A stretch of DNA of 64,000 bases from Eutrigla gurnardus (lineage: Eukaryota; Chordata; Actinopteri; Perciformes; Triglidae), in contig OY741268.1 in the NCBI GenBank assembly GCA_963514095.1, positions 4,734,001 through 4,798,000 on the forward strand, in the 5' to 3' direction. Under the pieces are notes generated by a model. That model made no database searches, was not told the origin of the DNA, and worked only from the letters and a program-made list of their open reading frames with translations. Positions 45,733-57,299 of the stretch are shown here, one piece after another. The position numbers were made by a program, and so were the translations under genes. Each line of letters starts with the position of its first letter. Within the stretch, counting starts at the first letter, position 1.

Positions 45733-46175
45733 TTAGTGACATTTCAAGGATTTGCCTCCCCAGACCATCACTAACCCACCACCAAACCGGTCATGCTGGA
45801 TGATGTTACAGGCAGCATAACATTCACCACAGCGTCTCCAGACTCTTTCACACCTGTCACAGGTACTCAGTGTGAACCTGCTCTCATCTGTCCAATGGTG
45901 GACCTGCCAATTGTGTTGTCTGACGAAAGTCAATGGAGCTGCACAGTGCTGGGCTGTCACGAGAGGATGTCGGGCCCTCATTCCACCCTCATGAAGGTCA
46001 GAAACAAACGCAACAGGTTGCTGTAAGTCTCTGCCAGTGCTCCTCCTGGTCCTCCTCCACAAAGGAGCAGATTCTGGTCCTGGTGCTGGGTTGATGCCCT
46101 TTTATGGTCATGTCCAGCTCTCCTTGTGTAACAGCTGGTTTCCTGGTATTTATTTTTATGTAACATTGGCATGTG
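45733..46175 (-). pseudogene. Tc1/mariner transposase fragment
   Basis: Minus-strand frames carry the paired-like and catalytic parts of a Tc1-type transposase: NRRSTARALQ-like sequence degraded to TRRSTGRDLQQP, then LHEGGMRARHPLV, then HWTDESRFTL (the second-aspartate motif) and VWRRCGECYAACN, FGGGLVMVWGG. The helix-turn-helix N-terminus is in another frame and the last acidic residue lies beyond the break at 45733. Non-functional. Confidence 0.8.
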
Positions 46176-46574
46176 GCTGCTGTTCCGTCACAAACGGTGT
46201 GTCCGTGTCGAGTCTTGAATGCAACTGTTTCTGCTGCAACCGGCGGTGTTCACAGTTGCCGAGGCAAATGCCACAGTGGATAATCAGTCCAACAAGTTGA
46301 GAATAAACATATGGTCAAGCAATAGTGAACACAGTTTGTAGGCTGTGCATCTAGATGTAATTCAAACAGAACAAAAAGTCTGGTGAGCAGCGACAGCAAG
46401 ACAAGTGCAGATTGGGGTAGGTGGTCCAGGGGAAGGACCTGGTAGGACCACCTGGGTGAGATAAGGAATCCAGTTACTCCTCCTCGACCTGTTTGCCTTG
46501 GGGAGTGTGAAAACGAGTAGGCAGTTGAGAGGGCAGCTGGAGTGGCAGTGTTTTCTAGGGTGGCTGGACTCTCG
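46176..46574. other. Non-coding; no gene seen
   Basis: No motif recognised between the Tc1 and L2 fragments. Confidence 0.4.
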
Positions 46575-47228
46575 GCCTTGGCTGGACTCCCAGCCGTGGC
46601 AACTAAACCATTGCAGCGTATCCAGAACGCTGCAGCACGCCTTGTCTTCAATCAACTCAAATTCTCCCATGTGACCCCCCTCCTCTGTGACCTCCACTGG
46701 CTCCCTGTTGCAGCACGCATCCAATTCAAGACGATGGCACTGGCCTTCAAGGCCATCAATGGAACGGCACCCATCTACCAGTACCTTCAAACACTGGTCA
46801 AACCACACGCCCCGATGCGAGCACTTCGCTCCTTTACTTCAGCTGGCCAGCGGGTACTGCCATCGCTGAAATCAAACAAATGTCGCTCAGCAAAGTCCAG
46901 ACTCTTCTCTGTTCTGGCGCCTCAGCGGTGGAACGAACTCCCGACCAATGTCAGGACAGCAGAGTCACTTGCCGTCTTCCAAAAAAGGCTCAAGACTCAC
47001 CTGTTCAGACTTCACCTTGGCTCTGCATAGCATGACCCACTAACACCCCCCCCCAAAAAAAACAACACTTCTATGTTCTTACCTATAGCACTTTGATCAC
47101 AGCACTGTTGTACTTAAGGTACACTGTTTTTCGCTCTTACTTTATCGGCAATGATATGTTGTGGATTCTTTCTTTCGACAAATGTTGCTTTGGACAAAAG
47201 TGTCTGCTAAATGCCCTAATTGTAAATG
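46575..47228 (+). mobile_element. 5'-truncated L2/CR1-type LINE (RT C-terminus and 3' tail)
   Basis: Contains the last part of ORF2 (46594-47030) and a 3' untranslated region ending TTGCTTTGGACAAAAGTGTC and TGCTAAATGCCCTAATTGTAAAT (47181-47228), a tail typical of fish L2-like elements and SINEs using them. Confidence 0.75.
46578..47030 (+). pseudogene. LINE ORF2 C-terminal fragment
   Basis: Starts in LAGLPAVATKPLQRIQNAA and continues with ARLVFNQL, LLCDLHWLPVAARIQFK, ALAFKAINGTAP, WNELPTNVRTA and FQKRLKTHLF, ending at TAG 47028-47030. These are the conserved positions of the domain after RT in L2/CR1 elements. The fragment is open but lacks endonuclease and palm, so it is dead through 5' truncation. 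Confidence 0.8.
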
Positions 47229-47713
47229 ATCCAGGTCTCCGTAAGGGCCAGTAAGTGGAGAGTCTGCTGGGAGGCAAACGTTGAAATGGTGTCCGCCTTC
47301 TTGACTGCAGACTGGCAGTTCCCCCTAGTACTTCAAGTTCTGTACCGGTGGAGAATGGTGGGTAGCAGAGATTGGATGGGTTACAGCCTCGACCGATGCG
47401 TCTCTGGAGAAACCTCCGGTTTGATGTTCTGGCTGGGATAGGACACATGGCTGCGATGGGTGGTGGTTGAGTTGTAATGACTTCCTCGATGGACTCCCAC
47501 AGATAGACTCTCTTGTCTTTGTTCGACTGTCTTCGTTCGACTGTCCTGGCGCTGCAGCTGACGCTGTAATGACAAGCTCTTAAATGATTGCTTTACCTCA
47601 TGCAGGTTTAGCCCCTCCCTCCAACCAAGTCTATTGACTACAGCTGAGATGGCTGAAACTAGGTAGTTGTCTACTCAGTATGAACAGCTTCACAAGAATT
47701 TACACAACAAGCT
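47229..47713. other. Non-coding; no gene seen
   Basis: No motif. Terminal-repeat sequence of the next element starts at 47714. Confidence 0.4.
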
Positions 47714-48007
47714 ATCTAGCTTTTCTGTCGTGTTCGGGTCAAATCTGACCGATTTCCTACTTTCATCAATCATAAATATTGTGTTTTACATTTTATTGTC
47801 TCAAGGCCTTATGATATCCTCCACACTAGGCATTTGAACATATACAATTGATGATCACCACTTTCATTGAATTTTGAGTGGTTAAATCAACTTTGTAACA
47901 CCTGTGGTGTTCCCGGTCAAAAATGACCGCCATAGGAAATGAATGGGTGACCCTAGTTTGTGTTCATCCATCAGATAGTATACAACCACATATCCACCAC
48001 CGCCACA

Positions 48008-48042
<35 letters not shown>

Positions 48043-48248
48043 CACACACACACACACACACACACACCCCACGTGAACCCCTTTCAGACTGAATAATTAG
48101 GTGTCTCCTCTTCTCACCTCTTTCCTGCGCTTATGTGCCTCTCCCCTACGTGAACCACACTTTTTGATACAAAATGTATCATATCTTCACACAGACTACC
48201 TATATAAAGCTTTATTTGTGTACTGTTCTCATTTTACTCTGAACACAA

Positions 48249-49350
48249 TGAGTAGGCGCCTGATCAGACGATTTTCTGCCAGAGAGGCTCTTGACCTTTT
48301 TTTTTCAAACTGATGAAGAAGGGATTGAAGTTGAACTGGAAATAGAGGAGAATGTCTCAGAAATAGAAGACAACATCAATCCTGATTTTGACCCAGACCA
48401 TTGTGAGACCGACCAGTCAATAGATGGTGAGGAAGAGGCACCTGAGGAAGAGGCACCTGAGATGAAATTCCAGTCCAAGGATGGCAACATGCTCTGGTAT
48501 TCGTCCACCCAGGACAGAGGAGGCAGAGCAAGAGTTTAGGATATTGTTAGGATGATGCCAGGGCCAACACGGAACGCAACATCTCATGTGGATGACATCA
48601 AGTCCAGCTTCCAACTCTTTTTACCAGAGTCCATTATGGAAATTATACTGATGACAAACCTGGAGGGGAGGCGTGTGTTTGCAGACACATGGAAAGCATC
48701 GGACCAGGTAGACCTCCAAGCCTACATGGGTCTGTTGATTTTAGCAGGAGTATATCGGTCCAACAATGAGGCTACAAAAAGTCTGTGGGATGCTGTTACG
48801 GCCCTGGGGCCTGTGGTCTTGCTCCTTTCTGTGTACTGGCTGTTGTTTCTGTTGCAGGACTGATTGGTGATTGATTGCTAACTAGACCAACCTGGCCAGA
48901 GCACCTGCAGGATAAATAGGCCCGCCTACCTGGGCGCCAGTCTCTCTCTCTGACGCTTCACCACAGCAGACCTTTGTTTCCCTTTGGCCTTTTGTTTGCT
49001 TATCTTGTTGCACCCACAACACCCACCATACATTTAACATAGCACCCACACCCTTACATACACTACTGATACTGATATTCACACCCCATACTAGCTTTAA
49101 CATTTAATTTAATAAATTACTTTTGTTAAACTTTGATCAGTGCGTGCGCATCTCCCTCTTTTTTGTTGCGGCTTGAGAGCCGGTCGTAACAGATGCGGAG
49201 TCAGGGAGGCCTATATTCTGGTCAACTATGTCCCTGCAACAGTTTCATGTCCACTCACAAGTTTTCCGATTTGATGACAGAACTTCACAACCTTTCCGAC
49301 CTTGTCTACGTTTGCAAGGCACACCCCGACCTGATTGCAAAATGCCAATC
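48249..49350 (+). pseudogene. PiggyBac transposase N-terminus, split by solo LTR
   Basis: Opens at ATG 48249, shifts frame in a T run at 48297-48305, and encodes an acidic domain (EEEAPEEEAPE). TAG 48538 then interrupts. Next come RNATSHVDDIKSSFQLFL and ASDQVDLQAYMGLLILAGVY, conserved piggyBac N-terminal blocks. At KSLWDA the LTR cuts in; after it the sequence resumes with ESGRPIFWSTMSLQQFHV and RFDDRT, then decays into the CA repeat. The DDD core is missing. Order of events: decay of piggyBac, LTR element insertion, then LTR-LTR recombination. Confidence 0.8.
48794..49191 (+). repeat. Solo LTR, Gmr1-like, with 5-bp target duplication
   Basis: 398 bp starting TGTTACGGCC and ending GGTCGTAACA. 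TATA-like GATAAATAGG is near 48911 and AATAAATTAC near 49111. GATGC flanks it on both sides (48789-48793 and 49192-49196). End sequences and length match the LTRs at 5058-5471 and 60779-61186. No internal retrotransposon sequence remains, as expected after LTR-LTR recombination. Confidence 0.9.
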
Positions 49351-49718
49351 CTGTGTGTGAAGACACACACACACACACACAAACACGCACACAAACACAC
49401 ACACACACACACACATTCACACATGGATGATGTGTTCATGCTGATGTTTTGTGAATTTGGTCTCTGTTTTGGATTTTTTTTTTTTTTTACAATACACGCA
49501 AATTTTGGAATAATGTGTACAATTTCAATATTCACTGCAGTTATTCATGTAAACCAGTAGTCTGAGACATTGTTAACAGCTTAAAGGGGAGTAAAATAAA
49601 ATTTGGTGATGATCAGTGTTTTTTGTGTTAATGTAAGAGCAGTTAAAACAGGCTGGTCAAATTTGACCGGGAACACTAAAGTAAGGGGGGAGAAACGAAC
49701 ACGACACAAAGGCTAGAC

Positions 49719-50049
49719 AAGACAAAATATTACAACTAGCTCTTCTCACAGAATGCCTAAACCCAGTATCTACAATTAGATTCTGACTTACCAACAACAT
49801 ACAATGCAGCTTCCTTCCTTTCTTCAGACAAAATGAAGCTGACTCACTCGACTGATTAATGGTAGTAATTTGATCAGTCAGTTACTAACTAGCAAGTTGT
49901 AGAGCCAGTTATAGGTGAGGGTTTCATGGATTGCACACATGAGAATGCAGCCACAGGACTCAGCAGATGCCAATTACATTGTTGGACCAAGTTGGGGAGG
50001 GGGTAGAGGGAAAATGTTGCATTTTCCAGGGGGGCGGTGAGGGGGTCAT
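49719..50049. other. Non-coding; no gene seen
   Basis: No motif recognised. Confidence 0.4.
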
Positions 50050-50280
50050 CCCTATGTTACCCAGGTCCTATGTTCCCCGTTTTTCCCAAAAAGGGTCCTA
50101 TGTTCCCCAGTCGCAATACATATATTTAGTTTAGTTTATTTAAACTGTCCAAACGTGACAAAAACAAAAGCCAATGTACAGCCTAATTTCTCCTCATCTA
50201 GGCCTATTTTTGGATATGCGCATGGTGGGTGATGGTGGGAAAAATAATAGACCCGGTCACATACAAAGCGAGGAACATAG
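50050..50280 (+). repeat. Left half of inverted-array repeat (CCTATGTTCCCC units)
   Basis: CCTATGTTACCCAGGTCCTA, TGTTCCCCG and GGGTCCTATGTTCCCC units lie at 50050-50110. The other half, in opposite orientation (GGGGAACATAGG units), lies at 55242-55335 beyond the LINE. Together they form a pre-insertion repeat of roughly 325 bp with inverted arrays at its ends, MITE-like in build. Confidence 0.7.
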
Positions 50281-50540
50281 TTTAGTTTAGTTTATTTAGA
50301 TCCCCATTAGCATTTGCCACACAGCAGCTATTCTTCCTGGGGTCTTTTCATCATAATAAATGACAAATACAAACCATTAACACACAACACATTAATACAT
50401 AAAACAGAAAATACATACAGAAAACACATACTCAATACAAAAACAAAACATCCAAGACAGACACTTAACATATGTTACCCGCTCCTACATTGAATCACTA
50501 CACAACAAGGATACCAGGACCCAATTTAAAAAATAGGCTA

Positions 50541-53417
50541 CTAATGGTCAAAATTGCGATCAAAATAATAATCTCTTAGTTTCATTTTAAAACTAACCAT
50601 GTTTCTTTGTTGTATGACATAATTCGGAAGGGCATTCCACTCCTTCATAGCTCGATATAACACTGTACCTTGAGAGAGTGCCCTGGGTAAAATAAAATAA
50701 CCTCCAGCAGCATGTTGAGTTGAATAATTATGTATGTTTGAACTAAAAGACAATTTTCTATACAAAATGTATGGCATTTTAGTTGTTATTATATTTTTAA
50801 GAAAAACCATCAACAAATATGACAATCTGTGCTTAACATCCAGCCAACCAAGACTGGCATGCATTTGACAAATATTCGACCTTATTCCACACATAAGTGC
50901 AACACGTGCTGCTTTATTTTGTATAAGTTGCAGTTTTCTGATGTTGGCTAGTGAGGTATTGGACCAAACAACTGTACAATAATCCATATGTGACAAAACC
51001 AGTGCTTGAATGACTTGTTTAGTAATTTGTGTTGTTAGATATTTAGAGCATCTCCTAATCATTGAAAGAATGTTTCCAATTTTGGTTATTATCCTCTTAA
51101 TATGCATGTCCCATGATAATGTACGATCTATGATGATTCCTAATAATTTGACCTCTTTCACATGTTTAATTAATTTGTTATTGATCATCACATTAAGCTC
51201 TGGGTTTGAACGCAGTGAATAGTTTGATCCAATAACCATACTAGTTGTCTTAGACACATTCAAAATTAATCCATTACAGTTAACCCACTCAGAAACCAAC
51301 TTCATTTCTTCACTTAAATTTCTATTTAATCCATCAATAGTTCTTTCAGCTAAATAAATTGTCGTATCATCGGCATACATTGTCATGCGAGCTGTTTTTA
51401 ATGCCAAGGGAAAATCATTGGTGAAGATTGAGTACAAAAGAGGTCCAAGGCAACTTCCTTGGGGTACTCCATGTCTTACTTGTTTTAAATCTGACTCACT
51501 TCCATTGAAATAAACCATTTGCCATCTCTCACTCAAATAACTTTTAATAATTAACAAAGCTGATGATGAAAACCCATAATGTTTCAGTTTTGCCAATAAT
51601 AATTCATGATCTAGAATATCAAACGCTGCCGAAAAATCCAGGAAGACAGCTCCTATCATTTTCTTTTGCGTGATTTCATTACACCAGTCATCTAACATTT
51701 GTGTCATAGCTGTTGTTGTAGAATATTTTTCCCTGTAAGCATGCTGAAAATCTGTAAATAAATAATTATTAGAAAAATATGACTGAATTTGCTCATACAC
51801 AATTTTTTCCATGATTTTACTAAAAATTGGCAATAAACTGATAGGTTGACGATTTGACTCAGAAAACTGCAACTTTTTGTTTTTGGGAATTGGTATTATT
51901 TTTGCAATTTTCCATCCTTGTAGCCATATATTTTTATTCAAACATAAATTAATTATATGTGTTACCACTGGGGCCACAATACCAACAATAGGTTTCAATA
52001 ACCGTCCATCAAGAAAATCAACCCCAGGTGACTTATTCTTACAATTCATTCATAATAACTCAACTTTTGAAACTGTAACAGTCTTGAAATCAAAGATACA
52101 TTCTTTACCTTCCATAATTTGGTTAATTAGTCTATCTGCGAGGTCAGTATCATTATGCTGTACAGTACTTTTTAACTTATCGATTTTAATAATGAAATAA
52201 TTATTCAAATGATTAGCAATATCCTTGGGATTGGTCAAGAACTCTCCTCCTGTTTCTAAGTAAGATGGTGAAGACTTGGTGTGGCCCTTAACTAAAACAT
52301 TTAGTGTACTCCATAATCTTTTACTATCGTGCTTCATTTCCTGAACTATGTTATCATAATATTCTTTTTTCCTCCTCCTATTTAACTTTGTAACAAAATT
52401 TCTTAATTTACAATAAATTTGCCAATCTGATTTAATACCAGATGATAAAGCAATCTGTTTTGCCTGATCTCTTTCAATCATATGTTCTTTTGTTTCTCTG
52501 TCCAACCATGGTGAGTTAACAGTCCTCACTGTGGCTTTTCTCACAGGTGCATGTTGATCTATAACACCTGTTAATGTATCATCAAAAACTTTAAAGGCAG
52601 CTTCAGGATCTTCAAGCAACAGCATATATTTGATATCTTAGCATTTGAAACATCTCTTACATATTTTTCTTCATCAAATGCTTTAAACGACCTCTTCTTA
52701 ATTATTCTCGACCCCTCCTTGGGCACCTTTGTTTTCCTAACTATTGCAATTAGATTGTGATCGCTGCATCCTATAGGCATAGATATAGCTTTGGAGCAGA
52801 TCTCAGGTGTATTTAAATAGAGATGATCAATACAAGTGGCCACTCTCCTGCCATCATTATTAAAGCTAATTCTTGTTGGTTTATTCATTGCTTGAGTCAA
52901 TCCTGAAGCTGCACATATATCAACCAATTTCCTTCTCATTGGACAGGACAACAACTCCCAGTTTACATTCATATCTGCCATAAAATATAATTCAAGATTT
53001 GTACAACAAGCAGAGTCAAGCATTTCACACAGTTTATCTAAATATTCACAATTAGCACTGGGGGGGTCTGTAACCACATCCTATAAGTATAGGCTTGAGA
53101 TGCTTTAAGTGTACTTGCAACCAAAGAACTTCAATGTCAGTTTGCATTAAATCATGTCTTATTTTTACAGGTAGGTGGTGCTGCACATAAATGCAGATCC
53201 CACCTCCATAAGCATTTCTGTCTTTCCTATAAATATTAAACCCCTCTATCATCAGTGATGTGTCCTCAAATGTAGAATCTAAATGCGTTTCAGACACGGC
53301 TAAAATATGAAAATTATTTGACAAGATTATGTTCTCCACTTCATTTAATTTATTCCTAATACTACATATATTTATATGGGCCATTTTTAGGCCTTTCCTT
53401 GGTAATTTATATGACAT
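50541..53417 (-). pseudogene. LINE ORF2: endonuclease and RT, two frameshifts and one stop
   Basis: Starts at ATG 53417. Endonuclease: MAHINICSIRNKLNEVE, VSETHLD, YGGGICIYV and GYRPP, then a frameshift at about 53055-53075; MADMNVNW, CIDHLYLN and SDHNLIAI follow, and a second frameshift near 52575-52620 restores the first frame. A TGA at 52050-52052 separates the linker from RT. RT is intact for 502 codons: SLLPIFSKIMEKIV, FLDFSAAFDILDH, HGVPQGSCLGPLLYSIF and the catalytic MYADDTTIYL (near 51361-51390), then the C-terminal domain. Few lesions overall. Confidence 0.85.
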
Positions 53418-54190
53418 TAAACAGGGTGTACATTCTTATCAGTCTTATTCGAGTCGATTCAATTTCAGAGCAACATAAAATACATTTAACATTGTAACAA
53501 ATACCCACAAACATTAAAAAAACAAATAAATTAACACTTTGTATTGTCATAAAAATTGTACCACTCGTCTATCCGTGAGAATCAGCCAACCTCCTACGTT
53601 GACACTTGAATAAACTCAGTTCTGTTTAATCCTCCTGAAGTCATACAGTCATATCACTGAGCTGATAAACTGCAAATGCATTAGCTTAAACTTAATTTTC
53701 TACCCTTTTATCACTCCTTGGAAGTAAATATAATAATAATAATCATAACGGAAACCTCATTTATTTCTTGATATAAACGAAATCATATTTTCTTTATTGA
53801 TCACCCATAATTTATCCAAACTTAAACCATCCAAGTTTAGACAATTTATCATCATATAACAAATAATTATTCAGTCTGTGTTCTGCATGCTTACCGCACA
53901 AGTTTACTGTCTCTCTTTCTTTTCAGGGTAGATCATGTTGAGTCAGTCATTACGCACCAGCTGCGCTCGCGCTGTTCACCACTCCCCGTCTCCATATTAC
54001 GCACAGTCTGTGCTCGCGCTGTTCGCCATTCTCCCTCACCTCAGCGACCTCGCATCCTTTTAGGATTGTCTTCGTGTTCAAGTGTCATTCCATAAACTTA
54101 ATCCAAAGTCCAAATCATGAGTCCCGTTCCTGTCCATTGCTCAAACACACACTGCTTCATGAGCTTCCTCCAGCTTCAGTCCAGCATTTA
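53418..54190 (-). other. Inter-ORF spacer of the LINE
   Basis: 773 bases without a convincing open frame between ORF1 and ORF2. This is long for a two-ORF LINE. An ORF2 start further upstream or an internal insertion are alternatives. Confidence 0.5.
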
Positions 54191-55048
54191 CTACGTATGC
54201 AGCGATGGTTTAATCTTTTCCTCGAAGAATTTCTCTGCTTCAGTAACTTTCTGGAAGATCTTTTTCTCTCCATTGAAAGTTAGGATGAGAGTGGCCGGGT
54301 GAATTAGACCACTTTGTATGCCAGTCCGATACAGCTTTCCTCTGACGTTGTTAAACAGTGCTCTCCTCCTTGCCATTTCTGTTGTCAGATCAGGGAATAT
54401 CTTCAACTTCATGTTTTTATATTCCAACACCTTTTCTGATTTTGCCATTTTCAGGATAGCTTCCTTCACCATAAACCGCTGCAATCTCACGATCATGGGT
54501 CTTGGACCAGGGCCTTTGCCGGCGACTCTATGCGCAATCTCCACGTCTGGAGGACCAGGAAGATTCCTTTGTCCCGTGAAAACGTCTCTCAGAAGCGCAA
54601 ACATATATTCAGTGGCATTATCACCTTCGACACCCCTGTCCAGTCCAAGGATCCTTATATTAAATCTTCGACTGTAACCTTCCAGTCTGTCAGTTTTGTC
54701 TTTCAGCTCTTGATTTTCCTGTTGGAGTGCGTTACATATTTTCCGAAGCGTACCACATTCTCTCTCCAGTTCATTTATTTGGTCAGACTGACCCGATAAC
54801 ACCGTCTCCATGCCCGTCACTTTTTCTGCACATGACTTCACATCAAGTTTTATGGAATTAAGCTGCGGTTGCAGTTCATCCATGTGTGCTTTTAATTCCT
54901 CCCGTATTATCGAGCGGATTAATTCAGACATTTCTTTTTTATCCATCTCTTTTACTGGTACCTGTGCCGCAGTTGAAACAGGTGAATCATCAATACCAGG
55001 TGGTGCGGAGATTGGCGTCTGCTTCTCTCCACGCTTTCTTCTAGTCAT
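54191..55048 (-). CDS. LINE ORF1 protein, intact, L1-ORF1-like
   Basis: 285 codons from ATG 55048 to the stop at 54191. Layout: a Lys/Arg-rich start (MTRRKRGEK); a long coiled coil with heptads (about residues 50-125, including LERECGTLRKICNALQQEN); RLEGYSRRFNIRILGL, the classic opening of the RRM domain in L1-type ORF1p; then DVEIAHRVAGKGPGPRPMI and a basic C-terminal domain. Such proteins trimerise through the coiled coil, bind the LINE RNA and act as chaperones in the ribonucleoprotein. The lack of any lesion contrasts with ORF2. Confidence 0.85.
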   Translation of the reverse strand: MTRRKRGEKQTPISAPPGIDDSPVSTAAQVPVKEMDKKEMSELIRSIIREELKAHMDELQPQLNSIKLDVKSCAEKVTGMETVLSGQSDQINELERECGTLRKICNALQQENQELKDKTDRLEGYSRRFNIRILGLDRGVEGDNATEYMFALLRDVFTGQRNLPGPPDVEIAHRVAGKGPGPRPMIVRLQRFMVKEAILKMAKSEKVLEYKNMKLKIFPDLTTEMARRRALFNNVRGKLYRTGIQSGLIHPATLILTFNGEKKIFQKVTEAEKFFEEKIKPSLHT

Positions 55049-55241
55049 TTAAACTTCCAGACCACTTTGCTTCGGTTCAGGTCGGTTCAGGTCAAAGGAA
55101 TCCACCTTTCCGCCAGGGATCAGGAGTTTTTCCGAGAATTTGCATCACCAAACTTGGAATTTAACCATAATATATCGGAGTATTGGCGTTCTCCGCACAC
55201 GAGTGCTCCTCACGTGCCACCGGACATGACGCAAGTGGATT

Positions 55242-55335
55242 AGGAACATAGGACCTGAGGAACATAGGATCCGGGGAGCATAGGACCTGGGGAACATAGG
55301 ACCCGGGGAACATAGGACCCGGGGAACATAGGTAC
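55242..55335 (-). repeat. Right half of inverted-array repeat (GGGGAACATAGG units)
   Basis: Six units of 14-16 bp, GGAACATAGGACC(T/C)G(G/A)G, inverted relative to 50050-50110. The LINE separates the two halves. Confidence 0.8.
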
Positions 55336-56918
55336 GCTACGGCGGTGAGGAGTGCGACGGTTTCAGATTCTTTTTTTTCCTTTTTTTTTTCAATGAGAAA
55401 TGTGAGTCTGTTGTACATGCTCAAAAAAGGTAAAGTTCAGAGCTCTGGACACCATCATCCTGGTTTGTTTGATGCTCCTCAGTTTTGTCACCATGATTTG
55501 CTGGCTTCATCCAGCTATTTGTACACAGGCCCTAACATTACGGGTGACTTCATATATTAATATCAATCATTGCAGCTTAAAGAAATCTGCACAAATTATG
55601 TTGGCATTGTCAAACTTTGATATTTGATTTATACTAAGGAGAACTTAAATCTATATAAATATATCAATTAAATATCCACACTATCAAATGAAACATATTG
55701 GTCACATTGTCGGCATCTAATCTCATCTGTATTGTGTTGCAATAGATAAGGTGTGTGAGCTGATGGAGTGATGCTGTTGTGTTGTACCAAGGTTTGTTAC
55801 CCCCCCCTCTCTTCCCACAGGGCTCTTCTGCTATTTCTCCCGGATTTCCATCTTTGCATCATCTGACATTGCGAGTCCTTCTCAGACACTGGGATCAGCC
55901 CAGTCCTCCACTTCACAGGCAGCAGTGTCAGTGTGTGTGTGACCACCAACACACACACACACACTCAGACAAACACACACACACACACACATATATACAT
56001 ATATATTGAACACTCCCGAGACTCCCAGGGCCTCATGCAACTTGCTGCACTGTAAACAACAGCCAACGCGTAAGGTTAGCAAACACACTAACCATCCTGA
56101 AGACGGGGTAGAGAGGGGGATTACAGTGGCCTTTTCATGGCCCACCCATGGGTGCAGTTATGAATGATGATGCAGACACCATCGCAATTTGGTGCTTTGC
56201 ACATGTGCGAGTCCATAGGTCTACTGTCGTAGAACTCTATGTGCCCACAGGCGGCTACAGTGTCCTCATCCACTTCCGATTCAACAGTGTCAGTAATGAC
56301 AGGAGAATCTCAACGCTAACTGGCTCTCGTGACGCAGCCTCAAGCAAATGTCTCGCTTGAGTTTTTGCACATATTTGCATTGACGTTGCTTTTAATCGCA
56401 CCATGTGAGAAGTTCACTTGCGTTTGGTGTGAGCACAGTATTAGATCTTGCCACAGCCAGGGGTCTGGTCCTGAGGGACTACCCAGACCCCCACTGGATC
56501 AGCAACCTTTCTCTTGCAGCCATTACACAGGTTCCCCTGCCTGCTCTCCTGACGATTATAGCCACTTCTTTGTTTCTGCTACTTTACATTTGATCCACTA
56601 AACAAACTATAGAAAGGTACACAGAGCCTGTACCTTCAGCAGGACTGATGAGCTCTATGTCCTTGTCCACTCCCACGGGACTGAGGACAGAATGGATGTA
56701 CGGTGACTCACTATCACCTCTCCAGGTACTAGTGGTAATACATGTCAGGACATCTCTGCAACACAACAGATAGATGTCTTTGCCTTGATGTCAAGGCCTC
56801 ATTCTGAAAGTTTTATACTACGAGTCTGGCCAGATCTTACACATTACACCTTAAGATTAAGAGGAGGGTGTAGAAGAAGCCAAACCTCACCCTCACTCAG
56901 CAACAGTGTCCATCATAC

Positions 56919-56960
<42 letters not shown>

Positions 56961-57299
56961 TGTTATCCATCCTTTTTACCTTAGTCCTTGAGAATGAAAA
57001 TAGAAAGTTGATCTGTGTCTCTGAGTCTGGAGTGTTTTCCTTCAGGTACTTGTTGAACTGCCAGCTCTGAAATGTTTTAAAACGTGTTACAGTTCCTCTT
57101 TGTCCTGCAGTGCCAGTGAAAGATTGATTTCTTGACTTGTTGTGGTGGTCTACCAGGTAAAATACTTAGGTGAAGGAAATCATGACTTAGGATTGCCTAA
57201 CAGCCCTTCCTAAAATTTCCAAAATACTGATGAAACTTAAGGCAAGATAAGTGCAGCAGTGGTGTGGTCATACTTTCAAAGCATACACCCCATGGTGAT
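55336..57299. other. Non-coding; microsatellites at 55931-56007 and 56921-56959
   Basis: GT/CA/TA run at 55931-56007 and GT run at 56921-56959. A T run is at 55368-55391. No exon or transposon gene recognised. Confidence 0.55.

Larger units (their letters stand above)
47714..49718 (+). mobile_element. PiggyBac-like copy interrupted by a solo LTR
   Basis: The ends 47714-47736 and 49696-49718 are inverted repeats matching at 20 of 23 positions (shared core TGTCGTGTTCG). Palindromes with arms GGTCA/TGACC lie at 47737-47750, 47915-47928 and 49655-49668. The interior holds N-terminal transposase sequence, CA microsatellites (48008-48068, 49362-49414) and a solo LTR (48794-49191). The catalytic core is deleted. 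TTAA is not evident at the edges, so the outer limits are uncertain. Confidence 0.65.
50281..55241 (-). mobile_element. Full-length LINE with ORF1 and ORF2, inserted into an inverted-array repeat
   Basis: Minus strand: 5' untranslated region (55049-55241), ORF1 (54191-55048), a long inter-ORF spacer (53418-54190), ORF2 (50541-53417), a 3' untranslated region, and a tail of AAACT units (AATAAACTAAACTAAACT on the minus strand, 50281-50300). AGGAACATAG occurs on both sides (50271-50280 and 55242-55251), a 10-bp target duplication, though the target is itself repetitive. Clade not assigned; the L1-like ORF1 and apurinic-type endonuclease are clear. Confidence 0.8.

Noticed and set aside
49226..49535. 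Cys/Val-rich frames
   Set aside because: Encoded by the CA/GT microsatellite.
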